A DNA stretch of 64,000 nucleotides from Gambelia wislizenii (Eukaryota > Chordata > Lepidosauria > Squamata > Crotaphytidae). The stretch lies in contig JAUMIR010000001.1 of assembly GCA_030847615.1 (NCBI GenBank), positions 160,987,001-161,051,000 on the forward strand, read 5' to 3'. The translations under genes were made by a program, and so were the position numbers. The notes beneath the pieces were generated by a model. The model was not told the DNA's origin and did not search any database. It saw only the letters and a program-made list of their open reading frames with translations. Of this stretch, positions 44,741-56,100 are shown in pieces (within the stretch, counting starts at the first letter, position 1; every line of letters starts with the position of its first letter).

Positions 44741-46489
44741 TTTCACTTTACCCTCCTCAATTTGAAGGGTAACTGTTTAGTTCCAGGACCAGTTGACTTA
44801 TCTCAAGATACTTGGGAGAAATAAATCCAAACAGGATAGGCAGGGAGCCGGGGCGGAGGAGACGAAATTCTCCAGCATAACTCAAGACTCATCTAGAACA
44901 TGAAACAGCAAAACAAGAGTCCTTTTTCCCATAAAAGATGTTGTTCTTGCCATTAAACCAAAGTCTCTTCCCTCAATTAAAAATCTTAACCATCAGTGGT
45001 AATCTCAGTTTGAAATACTCAATGTGGCATCCTCCGTTTGAGAAATACGTATATTACAATGTCTCAAAAAAAGGTTAGAGCAAACCAATTGGAAGGAAGA
45101 ACTTAAAAGTATGTAGCTTTTCCTTTTCTCTAATTAGTTCTTTACCATCATTCATCTGGATCTCTACCAAATTATCTTATACAAAAGTTGAACAGCAGCT
45201 CATATCTTTTACAGTCACCCAAAATTCATGTGACAACTGAAGTAATTAACAGATGTCTTGGATATTAAAAAGTCAAGGTCTCAGCTAATATGATTGCAAA
45301 GGAACAATCCATGCCATCTTCTCAAGGAAATAAGGCAAAACATAAATCTCTACTCTCCAGGTAATTGCCAAGCATGCTCTTTCCATAGGCATTGTTTCCT
45401 CCACTCTTTCAGCTGATGAATTATACTTTGTTGCCCTCAGCACAAGGAAAGGGGACAGTTCTGTAGGAATATTGCCCCCTTACTCCACCTATGCATTATC
45501 TAATTGCACCACAAAGTGGGGGGGGGGAAGAATCTAGCAATTCTGTTCTGTGAAATAGCTGATGTTAATCAAAGCTGTCCTTTGCAGGTTTGGAAGAACC
45601 CTTCCAGAGGACTGAGTAGGATTGCTCCTCTTATGAATCAATTTATGTGGGAGGATCCCAGGGAAGAGCACCCAAGCTTGAATAACAGTGAGGAAATGTT
45701 TGGCTCAAGTTTACATAGAGTATTTGACTTCTGTCCATAACCCAGCCGTCTTGGAAGAAAAGTAGTAGTTTATTGACCCCTGTGTGCCCATACTCAATGC
45801 ATCTATGCCTGCACCATTTGAGGTAGGTGTTCCACATGGTCTTGCAAATCTGTGTGCATTGTTTTCTGGAGGAAATGCCAGTGCTTTTTATTGCCGTCTT
45901 GGTCATCTTGGTCAAGATGTGTGACCTGTTCAGCTGCCAGGAAGCTAGGTGAGCCTAGCCTGTGTCTGTGTGGTTCACTGGGTCCTGGAAGAGAAGATGA
46001 AGTATCTTGGGAAAGAGAGCGGGGTTTTCTGAGCCAATGGCTTCTGACAACCATGGCCATAACAATGAGTGAAGGGAGCCAGAATGTAGCATCATACAAG
46101 GAGCCAGATCAAGTGGATTATCCATGCCTTCTGCTGTTTGGACATGGAATCCTGAGAAGATCAGTTTGTAGTTTAAGAAGCAAAGAGTTCACTGAAAGAT
46201 TCACTGACTGGGTCCAAAGTACATCTATAGGGTTCTGAATATCTCCAAAAAGAGGTTTCACTCTCGAGGATCCCTTAGAGGCCCTGGAAGGGGAGGGAAT
46301 ACTTTTCTCCTGCTTCTTCCTGCAAGTTTGTGGCTGGAGTGGATTGAATGGCAATGTACAGGCCCAGCCAGCCTTTGCCTTGGCTCCTCAAGCCTTCGTA
46401 GACCCCTGGGAGAACACTGTGTCCCCCTAGGGTCCGCAGCCCACAAGTTAAGAACCACTGTCTAGAAGATTCATATAGAGAGACTATCT
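44741..46489. other. Intergenic, no gene recognised
   Basis: An open frame at 45852-46238 (+) has no recognisable motif. The text at about 46420-46455 (CAAGTTAAGAACCACTG) resembles the right end of a hAT-type element whose left end was not located. Confidence 0.45.
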
Positions 46490-46735
46490 TTTAGATAGCC
46501 TGAACCTAAGCAACATAGGGCTTTATAGATCACAACCAGCATTTTGAATTGTGCACAGGAAAAAAAAAGAGCAAAGCTGTTTCAACAAGGCAATTATTTG
46601 CTCCCTGTGATTGGCCCCATTTTGGACCTGTTGAAGTTTCTGAATAGTTTCTAAAAGCAGCCCAAAGTAGAGTGTGTTACTTTAGTTCGAACAGGATGTA
46701 ATCAAGGTATGTGTCACCATACTAGGCTCACAATT
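46490..46735 (-). pseudogene. L2 LINE fragment
   Basis: Reverse complement of the L2 C-terminal coding region: AGGGCTTTATAGATCACAAC, CCAGCATTTTGAATTGTGCA and GTTGAAGTTTCTGAATAGTT. Diverged; no open frame. Confidence 0.65.
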
Positions 46736-47108
46736 AAAAACATACAGTGACACTGAACTCAAATAAGTGCAGCCTACATTGAATTAGTGTTGCTGTTCCC
46801 GAGACTGCAATAAGAACAGGTCTTAACCTGTGAGAGGAATTATTCACCCACAATGCAGGCTTAATAGGCCATCAAGTCTTTGCCAACATGGTATGCTTAC
46901 AGTTACACTTATAGATAGGAAATATCCTCTCTCAACTTGACAGTAATGAGGATTCAATGTAGAGAACTAGAAACATTTAAAGACAAGATTTCAAGTACAG
47001 GATTGTTATTTTACTTTTCCAGATCAAAGAACTACTTAATGTTAAGGACATTGTTCTTATTTTTTTAAAAAAAAAAAACTATGAGAAAGTTAACACAGTG
47101 TAAACCAT

Positions 47109-47120
47109 TTTATTTTTATT
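47109..47120 (-). terminator. TTK: Candidate TTK poly(A) signals
   Basis: Two adjacent AATAAA hexamers (47109-47114 and 47115-47120) on the minus strand, about 450 bases after the TTK stop codon. A stretch rich in A/T follows. The cleavage site is not defined. Confidence 0.45.
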
Positions 47121-47567
47121 TACAGGATTTTTCTTTGTTTGTTTATAAGCAAAAGTGGCTGACTTACACTACTCTTACATAGTGTCCCCCACCAGCAGTA
47201 TCTGAAAAACAATATGCTGATTATATCTGATGGAAAAAGTAAATAATGCATTCAGTCTTAAAGATAAACATGGCTCCCAACTAGAGCCTGGGTTAGAAAA
47301 AAGTCAAAATGACAGCATTTTTAGACAGCAACAAAAGATCTTCCACATTTTTATCTTTTAAGAATTTATGAATGAGTATGTTTGTGGCCAAACAGTATAA
47401 TTGGGAATCAAGCCTGATTGCCCATGTGACTTAGACATAAATATTGGCAAAATAAATGGTGAGGCTGATATTTAAAAGGCAAGACACCTTTACTAAATGA
47501 AATCAATCTTTGTCTAGAACAGCATGCCATATTTTCATTAATACATTTTTAAACTGATGTTTACATA
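47121..47567 (-). other. TTK: Probable TTK 3' UTR
   Basis: A/T-rich sequence between the stop codon and the candidate poly(A) signals; no repeat recognised. Assignment is inferred from position. Confidence 0.45.
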
Positions 47568-47657
47568 TCACTTTGTACTCCATGTTTTCTGACTGTCAGA
47601 ATTTGCAAAAGCAGACACATCTAAGCCTTCGCCATTGCTGCATTGCTCGTATAACGT
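47568..47657 (-). CDS. TTK: TTK last coding exon
   Basis: 90 bp including TGA (47570-47568), acceptor AATTTCAG. Encodes [20 protein letters not shown] then DSQKTWSTK and stop. TLYE matches human TTK at the same junction; the rest of the tail is not conserved. Confidence 0.88.
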   Translation of the reverse strand, partial: TLYEQCSNGEGLDVSAFANSDSQKTWSTK

Positions 47658-50600
47658 CTGAAATTTAAAACAACAAAATATCAGATGCAATCTCTTTCAA
47701 ATCACTTTTCAATTTTTTTTATGTTTGTACGGGACTTCTGACTTAACAGATTTGCTTTCATCTGCAGATGAAACCAAGTCCCAGTACAAACATTTATCTA
47801 AATTTCTTCACTCACTTCACTCTTCTCTTTCCTAAACAGAGACCATTTTTTCTGATTTCTCTCCTGTTGCAATTACCCCCTTCAATAATGAAGATTAAAC
47901 TCAACATAAGGCAAAAATTATTCTTGTTTAATATACACAAACCCAAAGTGTGACAAGAAATCTTTGTATTTAAGATATTTCTCTTGAGCATGGGCTTCTT
48001 TATACAGGCAAGAACTAAGAATGTTTTAGTTGTATATCTACGCTCAGAATTTTTATTCACACCAAGATCTGTACACTTACTGTGAATTGCCAATAACGAA
48101 TACTGCTCCCCCAGCTACTACTGCCAAAGTTCCCCCAGCTTTTCAACAGGCATTCTTCCTTAACTTTCGCTTACTTTATCTTCTCTTAATCCCAAGAGTA
48201 TCTGTGGATTTTTACTTCAGGATGAGAGTTCCTTTGAACAAGCTTCCTTAAGGTCAGAAACTAACAAAAAAGTGGCATATACATCCCATTGCTAGTCCCA
48301 ACCCATTGAATCAACTGCTGTATCAACACTTATATAAACCCTGTTGATTCAACAGATACTCTATTTGGGACTAGCAGTTGGATGCAAACCAAAAGTTGCT
48401 ATAAGTAGATGACGGTTTGGGCTTCAGCATATTGTTCATATTCACATATTGTAGCTCAAAAGTATGTACTACAATGAACAAGAGTTCTTTCCCCTCGGAC
48501 TCAAGATTGAAACCATGCCGCAGTTTCATGTGTCTTCTTTTTTAAAAAAGTGCCTAGAAGCAGCTAACCTACACAACACTGATGGATGAGAGCTGCAAAA
48601 ATATTATTGGGGAACAAAAGGCATAGCTTTTCTGTAGTAAGACCCAGCACCTTCTCCAAAGAGATAAATGTACTGAGGGTATTTGCCAATTTGGCAGTAT
48701 TTAAACCACTAATAAATAACCAGAACAACTTCATTTGTTTAAATGGGTATAGGGTTTCTGCAGGTTACAAGGGTAGTGAGTAGTGGATTAAGTTAATGTA
48801 GTGGGAAAACTGGAGCATTCTTTATTTAAAATTATGTAATTTTTTCATTTGATTTGCTCGCTTATTTCTTTGAAGACTTTCTGAGCATTTATCTTTTCCC
48901 TCCTATACTGTGCAACTTTCTTTGACCTTCAGTATAACCTTCCCTGCCTGCTAAGACCCATTACTTTTTCAGTAATGTGTTTCTTGACCCAGTACTTTTT
49001 GTACTCTTCACAATTCCCCCACACTCAATTTTCGATGCCATTCCTCACTACATATTTGCCATACCAACTGCAGCCACACAGTTCTCTTGACCAAACTAGG
49101 TAACAACAACAATAACAATAATCATCATAATAAAATTTATTTCTATCCCGCCCCTCTGCAACGCAATCAGGGCAGCTTACAGCATAAAAATCCCATAATT
49201 ACATTAGTACCCTAACCAACCCACCCCTTGAAACAATATTAAATTAAAAAGATTAAAAACATACAATAATTAAAAGGAGGGGGGAAATGGAATAATCCAG
49301 TGGCCGCTTAAGGGAAAAGGCAGCCAAATCTTCTGGCCAGGATAGCTATTTGGGAAAGGCCTGCCGGAAAAGATCCGTCTTGACAGCTTTTTTGAAGCTA
49401 TCTAAGGTGGTAGTAAGACAGATCTCGTCCGGCAGGCCATTCCATAATCTGGAAGCGGTAGCAGAGAAGGTCCTCTGGGAGGTCACAGATAGCCTTGTTT
49501 TCACAGGTTGTAACAGATTCCTCCCAGAGGACCGAAGTGCGCGGGGAGGGTCGTACGGGAGGAGGTGGTCCCGGAGGTAAGTTGGACCCAAGCCATGTAG
49601 GGCTTTAAAGGTCATAACCAACACCTTGTACTGAGCCCGGAACCTAATAGGCAGCCAGTGGAGAGCTTTTAGCACAGGTGTTATATGCTCTCTCCTGGAA
49701 ACGCCAGAAATCAACCTGGCAGCCATGTTCTGAACTAGTTGAAGTTTCCAAGTCAAGCACAAGGGTAGCTCCATGTAGAGTGCATTACAGAAATCCAGAC
49801 GGGAGGTTACCAGCGCATGTACCACAGTTTCGAGGTCCCTGATTTCTTGGAAAGGGCGCAGCTGGCATATCAGCCAAAGCTGATAACAGGCACTCCTGAC
49901 CCATTTAACTGATTAGACATCTGGAGCGACAGGTCCAGGAACACCCCCAGACTGCGGACACCGTCCTTGGAGGAGAGCATAGTTCCATCCAGGATTGGAA
50001 GTTGAATTCCCAGACCTGGTTTCAGGCCCGTAACTGTTAGTACCTCCGTTTTGTCTGGATTCAGTCTCAATTTGTTTTTCCTCATCTAGTCCATTACTAC
50101 CCTAAGACAATCATTGAGAGGAGAGGTGCCATCTGAAGTCGAAGCTGACAACCAAGACATGGAGAAATATATCTGGGTGTCATCAGCATACTGATGACAC
50201 CACACTCCATGCCTCCGAATGATCTCTCCCAGCGGCTTCATATAGATGTTAAATAGCATCAGGGACAGGATGGTGCCCTGAGGGATGCCATAATTAAGCT
50301 CTATTCTAGTAGAACAGCTGTCTCACCCTCTGGGATCTGCCCAAGAGGAAGTAACAGGACCACTGCAAGGCAGTGCCTCCAATTCCTAACCCCCTCAGGC
50401 GATCCAAGAGAATGGAATGATCTATTGTATCAAAGGCCGCTGAGAGGTCCAAGAGCACCAACAGGGTCACACTACCCCTGTCGATCCCCAAGCGAAGGTC
50501 GTCAGCCAGAGCAACCATGGCAGTCTCAACTCCATATCCTGTCCTAAAGCCAGGTAGCAAAAAGAAATGGCACCACTTCTATATTCCCTAGTATTAAGTA

Positions 50601-53144
50601 TTCACAAACATCAGGTTATGAGAAGTAATGCTGAAAATATTACTTACTCTAGCAGCCCTAGAAATGGAATTAGGAGAGTTCAAACCAATAAGATGACCAA
50701 GGATACGTTTCATTTCTTCTGTTGTTCCTTTTGTACCTGAATGCCCTAAAAGAATTTACAATTTGATTATTTTTGAGAGGTACAGACAGTGTTTTCTGCT
50801 AAACTGTGAAAATCCAGGGTATGAACAGAGAAAAGTCATTTTTATATAAAAGAACTGCTGAAATCAAGTGCAATAATGCAGTTGTAATTGCAGCAATAAG
50901 ATGCAATATAAAATTACCTGATTGTGAACTGGCTTGGATATGTACATAAGGATGAACCAACAATTCTGCAACTGATATTCTTTGTTTAGGATTCCTTACT
51001 AAACAACGCTGAGGGGAAAAAGAAAAGCAACTTGGGATGAATCTGAAAATAAAAGCTTAGAAATTTCATTTTTCTGAATTATGTACTAACTACAGATGAT
51101 TTATTTAACATTTTACATATAATTACAGTTATGCTTCATAGTAAAAAACTGCATCCACAATTTTAAAACAGAATAGATTCAGTAAACCTTCACACAACAG
51201 GACCCAGCTGGCACACTAAATGAATTAAGCTATTTCAAGCAAGTTGGCTCTGTTTAGATGATTGTACCTAAACTCATTAAAACAAGATACTCTTGCTCTT
51301 TTGCTCATAGACCTTTACAGTCCCTCATGTAAGCTGGAGTCACACAAGAATGAATCTAATTAATCATTATCTGAACTAAACATTTTTGGAAAAAGCTCAA
51401 CACCTCTTGGCCTTTATATCTTTCAGGGGCTACATAAAAACATAAACGTAAGTTTAAACCTAAAAAAGAACAACTCATAACTACCTAATAATACATACAT
51501 TTGTATACCTGAATGTTTGTTTTTGTTCCCTGAGTTTGCTATTTAAAAAAATATCTCTGATGTTTTTGGTTCTTTTAAATGAAATCTGGGGGTTTTCTTG
51601 ACCCCTAGCATGTGTTAAACTATGTGCCAATATTTTTTGATGGAACCCTTTAACTGTTGGTGATATGATTCAAAGTGAGAATGTAATTGAGACATTTGCA
51701 TTGTGGCCTATCTTGAGTTTTGGGGTGGTGGTGGTGTGTTTTTTTAGTAGTTCAGACATGGTTTTTGAGATGCCTTATGTAAACCTTGGACCACTACATC
51801 ATGTGGATACCCTCTGTCAATTAACTGATTTGGTCAATATATAGGCTTCATTTCTGAAGTCACTTTCATTAGAACAGTTATGTTTTAATCTAAGGCATTG
51901 TCCATAGGGGAGATTACATCTAAGTGATCTGGAATGTGAGCTGCTAACATTCTGATGGTTTTAGCCAGACCACAGGACACCACCACTGTGGCCATTGTAT
52001 CTATTGCAGTTCTACCTCCCAAATGACTGCATTTATAAACCATATTAGCAAAAAGAGGTACAGTTAGGCCCACTGTACCCCTTGCAATAGCAGTTTTGTC
52101 ATCCATGAAGAGGCAAGCCAAAAAGGGGAGTGGTGTGTGTGCGCTGCGCCCCAGGTGCAAAACTTAAGGGGGGGGAATGGTGAATCCTTCCCTCCCCCTC
52201 CCTCACTGAGATGCCAGGGGAAAAAAAAGAAGGGCTTGGCTGGTATGAACATGACCTGACTCAAGGCAACCTCACCTCTTCCTTGCAATTTCCTTAAATA
52301 AGGGAGGAAAGAAGGACGGAGATTGGGGGTGGAGAAATGGAAGATGCCACTTCTTTTTGAAAATGGAACCGTCTGTCCTGAAAGTAGTAGTCCTGCAGGC
52401 GGAACAATGGAGGGGGAGGAAAAAAAGGAATCTAGCACTCCCTTTAAGACTAACTGATTTATATTTTAGTATGAGCACTTCTGGATATCAATCCACTTCC
52501 TCAGAGGAAATGACTAAGGAAGTGGATTGATATCTACAGAAGCTCACGTTGAAATATAAGTTAGTCTTAAAAGGAGCTATAGATTGCTTCCCCTTTCCCC
52601 CTCCCTTTTCCTTTAACCTCAAATGAGAGTAATAATTTTCCTTATTCATCATCTTTTCTTCCTTGCAGAATGGTGATTAAAGTGGAGAGTTCAAGAGTTG
52701 GGGGGGACATTATCCAAGACTCATATTGTAGGGCTCCTGTATGTCCAGATTGGCTAGATTAAATCCAAATCCTAGGCATTCTATCTAATATTTGCTGTGG
52801 CCATTAGCTGGCCTAGATTTTAAGATTTCACTAAAAAAAGTAAAGACAATATAATTGTAATCCAAGAAGAACACTAAATCAAACATCATGCCAAAATGCA
52901 ACCTGAAAAAATCCACTGGCAGTTGGAATTTGTAGCCAAAGTGCAGGTTTGCCACTTCAGTGAGGATCAAGATCAAAGCCAACTGTAGCCAACCCCTTCA
53001 ACACATGGAGAAGTATATGAGGTTGGCTCTCAAGGACCAGGTGATAAGTGAAATTTATGGAAGACAGACCTATTAAACTGCAGATCTTTAAAGAAGAAGA
53101 AGAAGAAGAAGAAGAAGAAGAAGAAGAAGAAGAAGAAGAAGCAG

Positions 53145-53187
<43 letters not shown>

Positions 53188-56100
53188 TCTGCAGGGAAAT
53201 GTCCCCTTGCCCAGAATTTGGACAGCTTCTGCCCTTCCCAGCAGTCTGCCTGAGCTTCATCCAGCTCTCTTTTTGGAAGACTGTCCAGAAGTTGGAGGGT
53301 GAATAGGTGGGTGGAAAGGTCCCTTTCTATCAACTTCCTTCTGCTCATGGTTCCTCCTTACCAAAAATATTAAGAAGTCAGAAAGAATTTCATAGATAAA
53401 AAATTTAACATGTAGTGCAGCAAAGTAAATGATATTGTCAGAAAGGAATACAAAGTCACCTTTAAGACATCCTGGAGATCTTTTTCTGTGATATCAGGAA
53501 ATGCTATTTCATAATTAGGATCAATTATGGCGTGAAGTTTTGTGATCTGATTTGTTATGTGTTGAAATGGAGTTCTTCCGTAAGTCATACAATATAAAAT
53601 GCAGCCTAAAGACCACACATCACTTTTTGGACTGATCTGAAAAGGAAAGCCACGTAAAATATTACTCCACACAATTAATGCTATGATTTTCATGTTCTTG
53701 CTGTTATCAACATGATCTATCTGGTGCAATAGAAAATAAATTAAGCAATAAAGAAACCATCCTGATCAATTGAACCCTTTGTGACTATGCCTGTTGCTAA
53801 AGACATTATCTGTGAGAACAAATAATGTGCTCATAGTTAGGTCACACTGAGAAATATGCAACAACATGAGAATGTTAGTGACATGTCATCAGATCATTGC
53901 TTTAAAGGCAAATTATTTGCAACTATGAATAACTGATTTCTTAAATCTGTTTTAAGAACCTCATGCACAAAAAAAGCATCACACGGGACATGGAGGACAG
54001 TGTTAAAAAACAACACCTTGCTTGCACCACAAACCAGTTATACTGGAGTGTTCCATTTAAGTTTGTGTAATTCTAGCGGTCTAGTCCCTTAGCATTGTTA
54101 AGCAGAATCAACTTCAGCAGTATTCCTGCTCTTAGAATTTCTGAATCACAGGCCTCTTAACATGGTCATAATGAATATGCAGTAGTTTCAAAATTTCATG
54201 TACATGAGTCGCAGGAGGCCAACTGGAACTTTTGCAAGAACTACCAGAACAATAATCATGAACAGCCTTATGCAAATACATTGGGAGGTACGTTAAAGTT
54301 TAGGGTGCCAAGACGACCTGCAACGATGGCTTAGTAATCCATATGCTGAAAATTTGGCAAGAGGAGACCATCTCAAAGATTCAGACTTCTAAAAAGGACT
54401 CACTAGAGCTTGCATTTAGAAGGTGTGATAGATGGCTGGGTTTATTGCATTTCACCTTAGAACTCCAGTTCCTTACGGGATTTGTTTGTCAGATGAGAAA
54501 TTTTCCATCTAGAAGAACCTACTTGCTCAAAGATAGTCCGATCCATTAGCTTCCCCATTCAAGCAACCTGTCCTGTGAATCTGCCTATGCCTGGCATCCT
54601 TGGATTTAAGGCTGGGTGAAGAATTGCACATGATCACACACCCTTTGCCATAGGCAATCATGGCTCCAGGGGACTGGGCAAACTCAACTGAATGCTCCTA
54701 GAATAATTCCCAGGTTTATGGGTTGAATGTGGGGAAAAGGCTTTCTCTAGAGCAGGGAAACCTTTCAGAGGTTTCTAGATCAATTCCTAGCCATACTAGC
54801 AGCATACTCAAGTGTCAGGCATGTTGGAATTTTAGCTCAGTAACATCTGGCGTAGCACAGACTCTGCATTGTAGTATGTGGGGAAATCATTATTGTAATG
54901 CAATACAATCTTGTGTATCCTATGTTGAGCTCAGTTTAGGAATTTTCCCTGCATGCATCAGTTTTTTTCCATTTCCCCTTCACTTTTCACTAGGCAATTT
55001 CAGCCAACTGGAGCAATGGGTCATTCATCACATGACCTAATTTAAATATTATGACACTTTGTTTAAGTTCCTTTTAAGTTAAGGCTCCATGCGGCTGTAG
55101 CCATGTTGTTATTTTTTGAGTCCTTTCAAGTCACCATGTAGCCCATACCGCTCAAGGCTGGGTGAGTCTTATCCTACCCTAAATCCTCTTAGTTAGCTAG
55201 TGACCTTTTAAGTTTGTTTTAATATGCAGATTAAGATTGATATACCTTCAGTAAACTTTCGATATGCATTTTTAAACTGACTTCTTTGTTGTTTTTAATG
55301 AGTCTAATTGATTGGGTGATCAGACCACACATTTAAATGTTAATTGAGCTGTGTCTGCATTCCAATGCATTACTCTGCCTGAATTTGAGAAAAGGTTTTT
55401 ACTTTTAAAGAAGATATTTTTATTTTTTTTTTTAAAGGGCTAGATCCCTGGAATTTTTAATACATTTTTAATTTTGGACTCATACCTCCCTACATGCATC
55501 CCTGCTCTAGAGCTTTCACTTCAGTTCCTATCACTCTGGATTAGCTTTGTAATTCTTCAATCTGAACTAGAATAGGAAGCAACATTAACAGCATGTTTTC
55601 CTTTGACTAACCAGGTCATTACAGATGTATCTTTGTCATTACTCAGAAAACTGAGTAGTGGCTTGCCTTGTGTCATAGGATATTCTTTTTATAATATACG
55701 TTGTCCCTTTACATTTGCAGCTTTGACTTTCGTGGTTTTATGTATTCACGGAAATTGCTCCCCCCTGCTTCCCCCAACACAGCCGCTGAGCATTTAAGGA
55801 GGAAAACTTCCTGCACACATATACACACAGGGAAGGTCCCAGTAAGCAACCAATCCCCCCCACCAGCCTCTGAGGGTCTAAGGCCGAAAGAAAATCACAG
55901 CCCCACACTGTGAGCACGCAAGCAAAGTCCTCCCCTTGCCACTCCCCTCTCTGTGTCTTTACAAACTGATTTGCTTCTTTTAAAACTCACATTTTGCCCC
56001 ATGTCTCCTCATGGCCCAAAGAAAAGCACAGCCGCATGCTTGCCACCCCCTCTCTGTGTCTCAACAAACTGAACTGCTTCTTTAAAACTCACATTTCAAA

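Noticed and set aside
45852..46238. Possible 128-residue protein gene on plus
   Set aside because: No motif, no splice context and biased composition; the antisense strand is equally open.
53048..53348. Poly-Glu/poly-Ala and poly-Leu reading frames
   Set aside because: They are translations of the AAG/CAG tandem repeat within a TTK intron, not genes.
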